Source: Flavobacteriaceae bacterium
GTDB lineage: Bacteria > Bacteroidota > Bacteroidia > Flavobacteriales > Flavobacteriaceae
Assembly (NCBI GenBank): GCA_025800395.1
Contig: JAOXRU010000119.1
Span: 1 to 64,000, forward strand
Direction of reading: 5' to 3'
Length of the DNA stretch: 64,000 bases
Part shown: one piece after another, positions 20,283 to 29,783 of the stretch
How positions within the stretch are numbered: position 1 is the first letter of the stretch
Layout: each line of letters opens with the position of its first letter
The notes under the pieces: generated by a model
What the model was told of the DNA's origin: nothing
Seen by the model: the letters and a program-made list of their open reading frames with translations, nothing else
Database searches by the model: none
Position numbers and translations under genes: made by a program

Positions 20283-23200
20283 TTAGAAATTCAATTTGCG
20301 ATTCTTCAACCAACTAAGAATCCCCAAAACAAAAACACTAGCTACAGTATACCATACAAAAGTAGGTGTGATAACCTGATCTCCACTAGCATAGGAATGT
20401 AATCCTGATAGATAAAAGTTGACGCCAAAGTATGTCATCATGATACTAGCGAAAGCAATCACACTTACAAAGTTGAACAACCATTTTCCTTTTAATGCAG
20501 GAATCAATCTCATATGAATAACAAAGGCGTATACCATAATGGAGATTAATGCCCAGGTTTCTTTTGGATCCCATCCCCAATATCGTCCCCAGCTTTCATT
20601 GGCCCACATACCACCCAAAAAGTTTCCTATAGTAAGCATTATCAATCCTATAGTAAGCACCATTTCATTGATAATCGTAAGCTCTTTGATGTGCAATCCG
20701 ATTGTTTCCTTGTTGGCTTTGTTTGCCAAAAGTATCAAAACCATATTCACCACACCAAGTATCATACCTAAGGTAAATGGCCCATAACTCCCTACGATAA
20801 CGGCAACGTGTATCATCAGCCAATAACTATCCAATACGGGAACCAAATTGCCAATTTCGGGGTCTACCCAGTTTTGATTGGCAATAAATAGCAACATACA
20901 ACTTACAAAAGTGGTTGCAGCTAATGTCAGATCACTTTTTCTTCCATAATATATTCCGACTGCCATAGTCGCCCAAGCTACGTACAGTATACTTTCGTAA
21001 GCATCGGACCAAGGTGCATGCCCAGAGATATACCAACGCATAGCAAGCCCTAGTATATGTGCAACAAACATGAGATAGATGAGATATTTGAACACTTTTA
21101 TAATACCCCTATATATTTTTCTATCTTTAAAAATCTGTAATATCAGAAGCAAAAACAACAAGCCACCCAACAAAGCATAGTAGCGAAACAGTTTATTAAA
21201 AACATCGATTTTGTTATAAGTGATTTCTGCTTGAATTTTTCTGTCGGAGGGCATAACCGTCTGACCGTATTTCTTTTGGTTGTCTTTAAGCGCTTGTAGC
21301 ATTTTATCTGCTCCCGTATAATCTCCAGTTTTTTGCGCAGATCGAAGATTCATCAAATAATAAGGTATGGCATTTTTGATAAAATTCCCATATAGGCTGT
21401 CTTGCTCAAATTTTCCGGAATTGAAATCTACTGGTGACACCCATTTATTGTTGTCATCATTCAACAAAGGAAATATGCGCAACAGGGTTCCTCCCAAAGC
21501 CTGATTGAGTAATCCCAATTTTTGATCGCTTTTAATAAAATCTTTCTGAAACGAATTTGGGGTATTCGTCGCATAAGCATCTTTCAAATATGGTTGTAGC
21601 TTATAATTCCCTTGTGCGTCAAAGAAATCTAATGCCTTACCCATATTCTGCCCATCAGGAATTTCCAAAACCCTACGTATACTATCATTTTTCCAGTCCA
21701 AATGAATCATTTCCATATTGTACCACAAACTAGGATGTAGCATCATGGCCAAAAACACCTGATCAGAATTGAGTCCTTTATATTTGTTTTTCCGTGTTGT
21801 TTTGCGGAGTAATTCACTGGAAAAGGTGTTGATAGGCTTCATTCTTCCTCCCGCATCTTGTATGACTAAAGCACCAAATTTCTTGGCATGTGCAGCATCT
21901 ACTTTCAGGGTTTGAAATACCGAATCGATCTGCTCTTTTGTGGGTCTTTGATGCTCTGTATGTGCAGTAGATTGCCCTTGGACGGACAAAACTGTAAGCA
22001 ACAAGATACCCATCAAAATTTTGGTTTTCTGCTTGCGCACTCTTTCCAATTGCCTCTTCAAATCCATAAATCGGGTATTTCCAACAAAAAGGCTTGCTAG
22101 CATTCCGAAATAAAGCAAGAAATAACCCACATAGGTTATCCATTTTCCCCAAAAATCGTGACTTACAGATAATACGGTACCCTTTTCATCTCTGGTATCA
22201 AAACTAGACTGAAAAAAACGATATCCCTTATGATCCAAAACATGGTTCATATAAATATCATAATCAAAACTAGGTTCATCTTGTACGGTAACTTTACTCG
22301 TAAATGACTTATAACTAGATTCTGTTCCTGGATATTTTTCTGCTATAAAATCGTTGAGTTTTACCGAAAAAGGCAAAGTATATCCCAAAGAACCATAATT
22401 AATATTAAAATCGAGACCTCCTAAAGACAATTTTGTAGGAGCATTCAGCCTTCCTTTACTTCCCAATATGGCGACCGACTGCGTTTGATCTTGGACAGTG
22501 ATATCCAACAACAAGGCATCCTGATCGTTTTCGGTTTGATCCGATTTGGATATTTGCTGTACTTTATAGACCCCGTGCATAGGCGTATTGGGCAGTACAA
22601 ATTGCATGCTACCTACTCTATATAGCGAGCGCAACATCAAAGGCTGCACACTATCCGCTTTTACTATTCCTTCCAAACGATCGGCCATTCGCATAAAAGT
22701 ACCATCCCATGGCATCTGTATGGTCTGTATGGAGTCTTCTATACGGATGTTGATAGCACCCTCTGTTTGTTTGTTGAATGAAAATAAAACATTGTGTACA
22801 CTGGCTACTTCACCCTCTTCCACAAAATGATCGTGTCTATTGCCCCCACTAGATTCTACCAATTTGATGTATTTTTTTCCAGAGGGATCTTCTACCAATG
22901 TTTCTTCCGCATGGGAAACAAATCCTTTGTAAGCTACTTTTACAGGTGTTTGGTTGAAATCCGATTTCCATGGCAAAGAGCTTCGTTTTCCTTCTGCCGT
23001 CACCAAAATAGGTTCTTGTAGCACTTTGCGTACCTTCTCCCCATCCTTCATACCGTCCATTCTAACGGTAAGAAAAGTACGATCGGACATAAATACGTTT
23101 TCGCTCGCACCTTCTCGTATACTCATCATACCTTCGTAGCTGATATATCTGGTCACAAATGCTCCCACAATAATCAGTACCCAAGACAAATGCAACATCA

Positions 23201-23438
23201 ATACTGTCCATTTCGATTTTTGAAATAAATTGTATTTTTTGATGTTTCCAATGAAATTAATCATAAAAAACAACATGATCCATTCAAACCAACGGGTGTT
23301 ATAAATATAGATACGTGCTGTATCGGTACTATACCAATGCTCTATAAAGGTTCCTAAAGCCATAGCTACAGCAAACAATACGAACAAAATTGCCATTAAT
23401 TTGGTAGAAAAGAGATACTTTTTAAAGAAGTCAGTCAT
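20283..23438 (-). CDS. ccsBA: Cytochrome c biogenesis protein CcsBA (ResB-ResC fusion)
   Basis: System II cytochrome c maturation: it moves haem across the inner membrane and ligates it to apocytochromes. The 1051-aa protein fuses a ResB-like N-terminal half to a CcsA/ResC-like C-terminal half. The first half has TM segments near residues 10-110, a large extracytoplasmic domain, and another TM at ~410. The second half has about eight TM segments and the haem-handling WWD motif WANESWGRYWGWDPKETWA. An additional periplasmic region (~470-720) lies between them, as usual in Bacteroidota fusions. ATG 23438 (MTDFFKKYLF) is preferred to the track start at 23489 because the extra 17 residues are not TM-like. 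The gene stands alone; the haemoglobin gene upstream is 107 bp away on the same strand. Confidence 0.93.
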   Translation of the reverse strand: MTDFFKKYLFSTKLMAILFVLFAVAMALGTFIEHWYSTDTARIYIYNTRWFEWIMLFFMINFIGNIKKYNLFQKSKWTVLMLHLSWVLIIVGAFVTRYISYEGMMSIREGASENVFMSDRTFLTVRMDGMKDGEKVRKVLQEPILVTAEGKRSSLPWKSDFNQTPVKVAYKGFVSHAEETLVEDPSGKKYIKLVESSGGNRHDHFVEEGEVASVHNVLFSFNKQTEGAINIRIEDSIQTIQMPWDGTFMRMADRLEGIVKADSVQPLMLRSLYRVGSMQFVLPNTPMHGVYKVQQISKSDQTENDQDALLLDITVQDQTQSVAILGSKGRLNAPTKLSLGGLDFNINYGSLGYTLPFSVKLNDFIAEKYPGTESSYKSFTSKVTVQDEPSFDYDIYMNHVLDHKGYRFFQSSFDTRDEKGTVLSVSHDFWGKWITYVGYFLLYFGMLASLFVGNTRFMDLKRQLERVRKQKTKILMGILLLTVLSVQGQSTAHTEHQRPTKEQIDSVFQTLKVDAAHAKKFGALVIQDAGGRMKPINTFSSELLRKTTRKNKYKGLNSDQVFLAMMLHPSLWYNMEMIHLDWKNDSIRRVLEIPDGQNMGKALDFFDAQGNYKLQPYLKDAYATNTPNSFQKDFIKSDQKLGLLNQALGGTLLRIFPLLNDDNNKWVSPVDFNSGKFEQDSLYGNFIKNAIPYYLMNLRSAQKTGDYTGADKMLQALKDNQKKYGQTVMPSDRKIQAEITYNKIDVFNKLFRYYALLGGLLFLLLILQIFKDRKIYRGIIKVFKYLIYLMFVAHILGLAMRWYISGHAPWSDAYESILYVAWATMAVGIYYGRKSDLTLAATTFVSCMLLFIANQNWVDPEIGNLVPVLDSYWLMIHVAVIVGSYGPFTLGMILGVVNMVLILLANKANKETIGLHIKELTIINEMVLTIGLIMLTIGNFLGGMWANESWGRYWGWDPKETWALISIMVYAFVIHMRLIPALKGKWLFNFVSVIAFASIMMTYFGVNFYLSGLHSYASGDQVITPTFVWYTVASVFVLGILSWLKNRKLNF

Positions 23439-23545
23439 AGTGGTAGTTCCATAAAAATCAATGCGACAAAAATACATTGTTTTTTGCAATAAATTACAGA
23501 CTAGAATCCTAAACTTTCTTTAATACAAACTACTTTGATGGGTTC

Positions 23546-23944
23546 TTAGATGCCCTTACGATGTGTAAAAATATCAATATGAATAAAACTTGCCATTTTT
23601 CGCGCCTTATTTTTGAGAATCTCAGCATTTTCTCCTTCAAAATGGGTGTCGATTGTTTGCATCCACAAATTGAGCCACAATCCAAAATGCTGCTCATTTA
23701 TGGTTCCTTCCACAAAACGATCAACCTTTCGATGAATCTCAATAGGATTCCCCGTATAGTTTCTCTCAAACATCAGATGCATACTCCAAAATCGGGTTAA
23801 CAATTCGAGATGCCTATCCCAATCCCCTATCATGGCATTAAATATAGGTCCTAAGCTTGCTTCCTCCCGTACCTGAGCATAAAACTGATCAACCAAAAAA
23901 GCAACATCTTCTTTATTATCTATGGTTTTTACAATGAAAGACAT
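23546..23944 (-). CDS. Group III truncated haemoglobin
   Basis: A small haem protein (132 aa, usual length) of the truncated haemoglobin family. The motif set FYAQVREEASLGPIFN, the FW near residue 52, YTGNPIEIH and the later HFGLWLNLW match group III (TrHbP). The histidine in GNPIEIH (H71) is the likely proximal haem ligand. Group III members are linked to oxygen, NO or peroxide chemistry under low oxygen, but the physiological role is generally unclear. It lies upstream of and collinear with ccsBA, a haem-pathway gene, which may reflect shared haem-related regulation (inference). Confidence 0.9.
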   Translation of the reverse strand: MSFIVKTIDNKEDVAFLVDQFYAQVREEASLGPIFNAMIGDWDRHLELLTRFWSMHLMFERNYTGNPIEIHRKVDRFVEGTINEQHFGLWLNLWMQTIDTHFEGENAEILKNKARKMASFIHIDIFTHRKGI

Positions 23945-24030
23945 TTAAGTGTTTTTATTGTAAATTTACTGGTATTTTAACAAGTTTGAAGCTGTCTTCA
24001 AAAAAAATGCGCTTTGGTGACCAGATTGTT

Positions 24031-24038
24031 TATTTTTG
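24031..24038 (+). promoter_or_regulatory. -7 box TATTTTTG immediately before the DUF2520 gene
   Basis: TATTTTTG fits TAnnTTTG exactly and ends 4 nt before the ATG at 24043, so the transcript would be leaderless or nearly so. No TTTG at the usual ~20-bp distance was seen (a TTTG at 24013-24016 is only 14 bp away), so this call is tentative. Confidence 0.4.
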
Positions 24039-24042
24039 TACC

Positions 24043-24810
24043 ATGATTAAAATTACCCTTATTGGAGCTGGCAATGTCGCCCAGCACTTGTATAGAGCAA
24101 TACAACAATCTCCCAGTTGCGAGATGGTACAATGGTATGCCCGAAACCTCGACCGTATTTATAAATACCAAGAAGAAGTAAAACTCTGTGACCAAATAAA
24201 GTCGCTGGAAACTGCAGATGTTTACATATTGGCTATTTCCGACGATGCTATTGTACCTTTCGCACAAGTATTGCCTCCTTTGGGGGGACTATTGGTGCAT
24301 ACCTCTGGCACAGTAGGCATGCATCAATTGCCAAAACAATTTCGCAGAGGGGTTTTATATCCCATTCAAACCTTCAGTTCAGATGTTGCCATGCCTTTTG
24401 ACCAGGTTCCTTTTTGCTTGGAGGCCGAACAAAAATCAGATATGCAACTGCTCAAATCTATAGCAAGTAGTTTTGGATGCCCAACTTATAAAATGAGTTC
24501 GAGTAGCAGAGCGCATATACATTTGGCTGCTGTGTTTGTCAACAATTTCACCAATCAATTATATCGTATCGGACATGAAATTACGGAATCGCAAGGAATC
24601 CACTTTGATATATTAAAACCTCTCATTAGAGAAACAGCCAATAAAGTCCAAGAACAATCTCCTTATCGCTCCCAAACAGGCCCCGCCAAGAGAGGAGATA
24701 AAAAAACAATTAAAAAACATCATAAACTTTTACATGAGCGAGAAGATTTTATGAAAATATACCAACAGCTTACCAATTCAATAGCAAAAACACATGGAAA
24801 AAAATTATAA
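24043..24810 (+). CDS. Rossmann-fold and DUF2520 domain protein
   Basis: A putative NAD(P)-dependent oxidoreductase of unknown substrate. The N-terminal half has the dinucleotide-binding start IKITLIGAGNVAQHL (GxGxxA) and resembles the F420/ketopantoate-reductase type Rossmann fold. The C-terminal half is the helical DUF2520 domain (SSSRAHIHLAAVFVNNFTN, then RETANKV and TGPAKRGD). 255 aa from ATG 24043; the longer track start (TTG-type, 23986) adds residues absent from the family. It overlaps kdsC by 17 nt and kdsC overlaps maf by 8 nt, so the three form one operon, an arrangement common in Flavobacteriia. Confidence 0.85.
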   Translation: MIKITLIGAGNVAQHLYRAIQQSPSCEMVQWYARNLDRIYKYQEEVKLCDQIKSLETADVYILAISDDAIVPFAQVLPPLGGLLVHTSGTVGMHQLPKQFRRGVLYPIQTFSSDVAMPFDQVPFCLEAEQKSDMQLLKSIASSFGCPTYKMSSSSRAHIHLAAVFVNNFTNQLYRIGHEITESQGIHFDILKPLIRETANKVQEQSPYRSQTGPAKRGDKKTIKKHHKLLHEREDFMKIYQQLTNSIAKTHGKKL

Positions 24811-25321
24811 AGAGTATTTAGGCCAAATCACCACCTTCATTTTTGATGTAGACGGTGTGCTTACCGACGGCACGGTCACCATTACCTCAAATGGAGATAT
24901 GCTTAGACGCATGAACATCAAAGATGGTTATGCCCTAAAAACTGCAGTGGATAAAGGATATCATGTATGCATTATTTCTGGAGGAACCAACGAAGGTGTA
25001 AGACAACGTCTACGAGGTTTGGGTATTACCGATATTTATTTGGGTGCACATCACAAAATGGAGCAATTTGAGGAGTATTGTGAAATGTATGACATTCGTC
25101 CAGAACAAATTTTATATATGGGGGATGATTTGCCAGATATTCCCGTGATGAAAGAGGTGATTTTGCCAAGCTGTCCTCAAGATGCTGCTGCCGAAGTTAA
25201 AGCGATTTCCAAATACGTCTCGCACAAAAATGGAGGAAATGGCGCAGCACGAGACATTATCGAACAGGTACTGAAAGTGCAAGGTAAGTGGAACCAAAAT
25301 ATTTCTGCCAAATATGATTGA
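24794..25321 (+). CDS. kdsC: 3-deoxy-manno-octulosonate-8-phosphate phosphatase KdsC-like
   Basis: A HAD-superfamily phosphatase (175 aa) that hydrolyses KDO-8-phosphate to KDO in lipopolysaccharide core synthesis. The nucleophile motif FIFDVDGVLTDG, motif II IISGG, a conserved Lys before LGITDIYLGAHHK, and motif III/IV YMGDDLPDIPVMK are all present. The short cap-less form with ISGGTNEGVRQR matches the tetrameric KdsC class. It overlaps both flanking genes, implying translational coupling. Confidence 0.9.
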   Translation: MEKNYKEYLGQITTFIFDVDGVLTDGTVTITSNGDMLRRMNIKDGYALKTAVDKGYHVCIISGGTNEGVRQRLRGLGITDIYLGAHHKMEQFEEYCEMYDIRPEQILYMGDDLPDIPVMKEVILPSCPQDAAAEVKAISKYVSHKNGGNGAARDIIEQVLKVQGKWNQNISAKYD

Positions 25322-25907
25322 ATCCATTTTAAAAAACAAGAAACTCGTTCTCGCATCGGGTTCTCCCAGAAGGCAGCAATTTCTAAAAGATCTCCAACTT
25401 CCTTTTCGCATACAAGTTAAAGAAATAGACGAAGTCTATCCTGCACATTTGGAAGGAGCTGCCATTAGTGATTACTTGGCTGTACTCAAAGCTAAAGCTT
25501 TTGAAAACGAATTAAAAAAGGAGGAGATCCTGATCACTTCCGACACTATAGTTTGGCATCAAAATAAAGCCTTAGGAAAACCAAAATCCTACCAAGAAGC
25601 TTTTGATATGCTAAAGTCTCTGAGCAATACAAGCCACGAAGTTATTAGCTCTATATGTTTGAGCAGCAACAAACACCAAGAAGTTGTACATCATACAACC
25701 AAAGTCTGGTTTAAATCGCTTAGCGATCGAGAAATCAACTATTATATATCCCAATATGAACCATACGACAAGGCTGGGGCATATGGAATCCAAGAATGGA
25801 TTGGATTAATTGGTGTGATACGCATAGAGGGTTCCTATTTCAATGTTATGGGAATGCCAACACAGTTATTGATAGAGGAACTGACAAAATTTGTTGCCAA
25901 AAACTAG
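25314..25907 (+). CDS. maf: Maf-family nucleoside triphosphate pyrophosphatase
   Basis: A nucleotide pyrophosphatase of the Maf/YceF/YhdE family, which removes non-canonical or modified NTPs (dTTP/UTP or m7GTP subclasses). The signature LVLASGSPRRQQFLKDL is at residues ~11-27. The catalytic Asp region is ITSDTIVWHQNKALGKP, and YDKAGAYGIQEW is near residue 147. The KAGAYGIQ segment with Q rather than R suggests the YhdE-like dTTP/UTP type. It ends 4 bp into the convergent arginase-family gene. Confidence 0.9.
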   Translation: MIESILKNKKLVLASGSPRRQQFLKDLQLPFRIQVKEIDEVYPAHLEGAAISDYLAVLKAKAFENELKKEEILITSDTIVWHQNKALGKPKSYQEAFDMLKSLSNTSHEVISSICLSSNKHQEVVHHTTKVWFKSLSDREINYYISQYEPYDKAGAYGIQEWIGLIGVIRIEGSYFNVMGMPTQLLIEELTKFVAKN

Positions 25908-26926
25908 GCTTCTCTTCGAATAAAGTCACTTATCAATAACGCAACTAACTTACCAAAATGCAACTCTCGTTTCTTTAGCAAGCTGCTTTCGCATATGTGC
26001 AAATAAACCACTTCACATTGGTCTTTAATTTGATAGACCATATGTCTAATTTCTCGAGGATGAAAACCCTCCGAACTCATGGCACTAGATGGATAATTTT
26101 GAACAGCGTCCATATCCAGCTCCAGTCCCAAAGGTGCATTCTGATGGGTGTTTATCGTAGATTGAACCGCCTTTTTTAAGCTCCGTTGTTTTCTTAAAAA
26201 CACTTCTTCAAAACTGATGTATTCTAAATCTTGGTTTTGTTCGAATGCTTGCAATGCGTGCGGATCTATATAGCTTTCGTGCAATCCTATAGCGGTATAT
26301 CTTTTTAAAAAACCTTCGTGAAAAGCATAGGAGAATCCATTGCCACTATGTCTTCCTTCCAGAGTGCGAAAATCAGCATGCGCATCTATATTTACCGCAT
26401 CTATAGCTTGGTTTTTCCCCAATGCCACACCTTTTATCAAACCATAGCAGTTGTTGTGCCCTCCTCCGACTACAATAAGCTTTTTACCTGCTTGAGCTAC
26501 TATGGCTGTGTAATGTGCCACTAGTTTGTCTAGAGATTCCACTGCCGCTCTTGCTTTTTTTAGTTTCTTAGCAAGGTTTAGATCCGCTTTTTGGATAAAA
26601 TCATAGTCTGAAGTTTCAAATCCAATTCGTCCCAAAAACAAAATATCACTTCCTTGGTGGAGCCTTTGGTGCTGCATATTGCAGAAATATTGCAAAATGG
26701 TTTCCAAACTTTGTCTACTTCCTCTCTTACCATAATTGGCATACACTCCCATATCTTCGGGTAAACCCAACAACACAAAAGGAGCTTTACACTGCCGAAT
26801 GGCTATGGGTATATTTTTATCGGAAGCTAGAAATTGTATTCGCTCTCCTAGTTTTATTTCTCCTTTTCGTTTCCGTAATAAAGAGGCAATATAGGCTGAG
26901 GTTCCCAACCAAAATGTAGCAGGCAT
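25904..26926 (-). CDS. Arginase/formimidoylglutamase family enzyme
   Basis: A ureohydrolase-fold, metal-dependent hydrolase (340 aa from ATG 26926; the extra 23 residues of the track ORF are not family-like). Metal-binding motifs appear in order: GGGHNN (~165), DAHADFR (~192) and ELDMDAVQ (~275), matching the arginase superfamily pattern GGxH, DAHxD, DxD. The best guess is formimidoylglutamase (HutG-like), a widespread annotation for this Bacteroidota group, but no other hut gene is nearby, so substrate is uncertain. It is convergent with maf with a 4-bp overlap. Confidence 0.8.
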   Translation of the reverse strand: MPATFWLGTSAYIASLLRKRKGEIKLGERIQFLASDKNIPIAIRQCKAPFVLLGLPEDMGVYANYGKRGSRQSLETILQYFCNMQHQRLHQGSDILFLGRIGFETSDYDFIQKADLNLAKKLKKARAAVESLDKLVAHYTAIVAQAGKKLIVVGGGHNNCYGLIKGVALGKNQAIDAVNIDAHADFRTLEGRHSGNGFSYAFHEGFLKRYTAIGLHESYIDPHALQAFEQNQDLEYISFEEVFLRKQRSLKKAVQSTINTHQNAPLGLELDMDAVQNYPSSAMSSEGFHPREIRHMVYQIKDQCEVVYLHICESSLLKKRELHFGKLVALLISDFIRREA

Positions 26927-27028
26927 ACATGAAATTTTAAAATAAAAGTAAATCGAAAAATCTAAACCACAAATTTTATCGTATATATTTTGCATTTAAA
27001 ATTTTTGCAGCAATCAACGAATTTCATT

Positions 27029-27916
27029 ATGACTGGAAAAAAAAGTAACAACGGATTAATGGTGTTAGCAGCTCTTTTAGCAGTAGTGCTTATAGGGACT
27101 ATCATCTACACAGTGACTTTGTATCAAGACAAAGTAAAAACAGAAGAAACTCTTACGCAAGAAAAAGGTAGAGTTCTCGAAAGTTTAAACAGCTTGCAAT
27201 CGGAATACGAAAAAGCAATAATGGAGAGTAATGCCACCAATGAGGAATTGGTTGAGGCTAGAGACCGCATTGCCAAGTATATCGATTCGGTAAAAGCAAT
27301 GAAAGCGGATATCAAATATTTGTTTCGTTACAAAAACCAAGTTGCGGTTCTAAAAAGAGAACGCGCTGCTTTGATGCGCAAAGTGGATTCTTTGACGCAA
27401 ACCAACACATTGCTTACCAGTACTATAGACAGTACTTTGGTCGAGATTGAAAAACAATCAGTTTTTAGAGACTCTCTCATTGTCCAAAACACCCAATTGG
27501 CCGATGCTGTCCGTTCTGGTTCTGCTTTGAGTATTTCCAAAATCAATGTTTCTGGTGTAAAGGTTAGAAACAGTGGAAAAATGGTAGAAACTGCCCGTGC
27601 TCGAAGAATTGACAAAATCAAAATTTGCTTTACCGTAAACAACAACAAGATTGCTACTGCTGGCGATCGCAAATTCTATATTGAATTGCTAGATCCTCAA
27701 GGCAATGTAATGGGTGAAAAAACACCTATAGAAGTTGAAGGAAAACCTGTTCTAACAGCTAGCAAAATGGTCGGTTTTTATTACGAAAATGCCAATCTAG
27801 ACGTTTGTGATTTTGTTATCAAACCAGGGGACGGATTTCAAAAAGGAGAATATCTAGCGTCTATCTATGACGACAACTTGGAATATCTTATAAGCAACAA
27901 ATTCACTTTGAAATAA
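27029..27916 (+). CDS. Membrane-anchored coiled-coil protein, function unknown
   Basis: 295 aa from ATG 27029. A short cytoplasmic tail (MTGKKSNNG) is followed by one TM helix (LMVLAALLAVVLIGTIIYTV) and a long coiled-coil region (~35-160) rich in E, K, L and S. The C-terminal beta-rich domain (~175-295) contains RARRIDKIKICFTVNNN and ends YLISNKFTLK. Homologues are common in Flavobacteriaceae and are sometimes labelled as chromosome-partitioning proteins. I see no ATPase or DNA-binding motif to support that. It is single-gene and followed by a terminator. Confidence 0.7.
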   Translation: MTGKKSNNGLMVLAALLAVVLIGTIIYTVTLYQDKVKTEETLTQEKGRVLESLNSLQSEYEKAIMESNATNEELVEARDRIAKYIDSVKAMKADIKYLFRYKNQVAVLKRERAALMRKVDSLTQTNTLLTSTIDSTLVEIEKQSVFRDSLIVQNTQLADAVRSGSALSISKINVSGVKVRNSGKMVETARARRIDKIKICFTVNNNKIATAGDRKFYIELLDPQGNVMGEKTPIEVEGKPVLTASKMVGFYYENANLDVCDFVIKPGDGFQKGEYLASIYDDNLEYLISNKFTLK

Positions 27917-27946
27917 CACACGATTAACACTTAAATTTAAAAGAGG

Positions 27947-27973
27947 GGGTCTTTATCTAAGGCCCTTTTTTTT
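27947..27973 (+). terminator. Intrinsic terminator (probably bidirectional)
   Basis: GGGTCTT (27947-27953) pairs with AAGGCCC (27959-27965), 7 bp with one wobble and a 5-nt loop. It is followed by eight T on plus. On minus the same stem is followed by TCTTTT, so it may also end the symporter transcript whose stop codon overlaps it. Confidence 0.8.
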
Positions 27974-29678
27974 ATGTGGTCTGTGCTATTGGTTTTCTTT
28001 TTCCAAATATCCCTTGTAAGATCATGGCCAACAAAATAACCACCGCACACCCAAAAGCATTTAGCCACAAATAGGTCATCCAATCCAAATAATATACTAC
28101 TACAACCGCAATCTGTGTGAGCACAGCTGCATAAAAAACAGCATTGCCACGTATCCATTTAAAGAAAAATGCCAATAAAAACACCCCCAAAACATTACCA
28201 TAAAATATAGAACCGATGATATTTACCAATTGTATGAGATTGTCAAACAAATCGGCTACACAAGCTATTCCTATAGCAATTATCCCCCAGCTTAAAGTGA
28301 AAAACTTAGAAGCTCTTAGAAAGTGATTGTCTTCTTTGTCGTCTTTGCGATTGCGCTTGTACAAATCAATTGCAGTGATCGTACCCAAAGCATTGAGCTC
28401 GGAAGCTGTTGAGGACATAGCTGCACTAAGAATTACAGCCAACAAAAGACCAATCAAGCCTTTGGGTAATTTGTTTAAAATAAAATGTATAAAAACATAG
28501 TCTTTATCATTGGTTTCTAGGTTCGAATCTGCTTTTTCAATCCAATTTTTTGCCTCTTGTCGTAGCACTAAATCTTTAGTATTGAGTATTCTTATTTGCT
28601 CTTTGGTATCGTTGATTGCATAAAGATCGTTGTGATCGAGTGCCGTAGCATACTTTTCTTGGGCTATCTTTTTCTCCTTTTCCAACTCCTCATACTTGGT
28701 CTCTACAGCACTATACTGTGAAGCATATGCAGAATTTTGAACAGCTTCTACCGCAACTGGATTAAAGTTCAACGGAGCATGATTGAATTGGTAGTACACA
28801 AATACCATTACCCCTACCAAGAGTATAAAAAATTGCATCGGCACCTTCAACAAGCCATTAAAAACTAAACCTAACTGACTCTCTCTAATAGACTTGCCAG
28901 ACAAATACCGTTGCACTTGACTCTGATCCGTACCAAAATAGGACAAAGCCAAGAAGAATCCTCCTGTAAGTCCAGACCACATGGTATACCTACTGGAGGC
29001 ATCAAATGTAAAATCGAGGATTTGGAGCTTATCATTAGCCCCAGCAATCTTCATTGCCTTCGAAAAATTGATATCGTTGGGCAAGCTATCGAGTATCAAA
29101 AAGAAAGCAACAAACATGCCTCCCATGATGATAAACATTTGTTGTTTTTGAGTAACATTAACCGCTTTGGTACCACCACTTACCGTGTAGATGGTTACAA
29201 TGGAACCTATAATGATATTGAGTAAAATTAGATCCCAACCCAATACTGCAGAAAGAATAATAGATGGTGCAAAAATGGTAATACCCGCAGCCAACCCTCT
29301 TTGGATGAGAAAAAGCAAAGCTGTAAGTGTTCGGGTTTTCAGATCAAATCGCTGTTCCAAAAATTCATAGGCCGTAAATACTTGTAAACGATGATAAATA
29401 GGTATAAAAACCAAACATATCACCACCATTGCCAAGGGCAATCCAAAATAAAATTGTACAAAACCCATACCCGAATGAAAGGCTTGTCCAGGGGTAGATA
29501 AAAAGGTAATTGCACTAGCTTGGGTTGCCATTACAGACAAACCTACTGTCCACCACTTTGCCTCTCTGCCCCCGAGAACATAATCTTTAACATCGGCTGC
29601 CCCTTTTGTTTTCCATATACCGTAGCCTACAATAAAAAGAAGGGTTCCCGACAATATAATCCAATCCAATTGCTCCAT
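27972..29678 (-). CDS. Sodium:solute symporter (SSS family)
   Basis: A 568-aa inner-membrane transporter of the SSS/SGLT family with about 13-14 TM helices. Recognisable parts are the N-terminal LDWIILSGTLLFIVGYGIW, VKDYVLGGREAKWWTVGLSVMA (TM2 region with the ASAITFLSTPGQ loop), VYTVSGG-type TM5 (IYTVSGGTKAVNVT), and ALSYFGTDQSQVQRYLSG in the TM7/8 region. A coiled-coil-like insertion (YEELEKEKKIAQEKY) lies before TM9, common in Bacteroidota members. The substrate is unknown. It starts 1 nt after the stop of a 33-codon micro-ORF, which itself starts 2 nt after the PIG-L deacetylase stop. That suggests uptake of an amino-sugar or glycoconjugate product made by the deacetylase (inference). Confidence 0.9.
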   Translation of the reverse strand: MEQLDWIILSGTLLFIVGYGIWKTKGAADVKDYVLGGREAKWWTVGLSVMATQASAITFLSTPGQAFHSGMGFVQFYFGLPLAMVVICLVFIPIYHRLQVFTAYEFLEQRFDLKTRTLTALLFLIQRGLAAGITIFAPSIILSAVLGWDLILLNIIIGSIVTIYTVSGGTKAVNVTQKQQMFIIMGGMFVAFFLILDSLPNDINFSKAMKIAGANDKLQILDFTFDASSRYTMWSGLTGGFFLALSYFGTDQSQVQRYLSGKSIRESQLGLVFNGLLKVPMQFFILLVGVMVFVYYQFNHAPLNFNPVAVEAVQNSAYASQYSAVETKYEELEKEKKIAQEKYATALDHNDLYAINDTKEQIRILNTKDLVLRQEAKNWIEKADSNLETNDKDYVFIHFILNKLPKGLIGLLLAVILSAAMSSTASELNALGTITAIDLYKRNRKDDKEDNHFLRASKFFTLSWGIIAIGIACVADLFDNLIQLVNIIGSIFYGNVLGVFLLAFFFKWIRGNAVFYAAVLTQIAVVVVYYLDWMTYLWLNAFGCAVVILLAMILQGIFGKRKPIAQTT

Positions 29679-29679
29679 G

Positions 29680-29781
29680 TTAGCTAAAGTTGCTCATAAT
29701 AAAATAAAAAACTATTATGTATAACACATTGAAAAACAACACCAAACTATATCGCTTTTTCCATACCGACTTTTCTTTCAT
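29680..29781 (-). CDS. 33-aa single-TM micro-protein between deacetylase and symporter
   Basis: Not in the ORF track. On minus, ATG at 29781 opens 33 codons ending TAA at 29680-29682: a basic start (MKEKSVWKKRYS), then one hydrophobic helix (LVLFFNVLYIIVFYFIM). Spacing is extremely tight on both sides (2 nt after the PIG-L stop; 1 nt before the symporter ATG), which argues for translation. It is possibly a small accessory subunit of the symporter, by analogy with other transporters having micro-protein partners. There is no direct evidence of function. Confidence 0.6.
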   Translation of the reverse strand: MKEKSVWKKRYSLVLFFNVLYIIVFYFIMSNFS

Positions 29782-29783
29782 GA

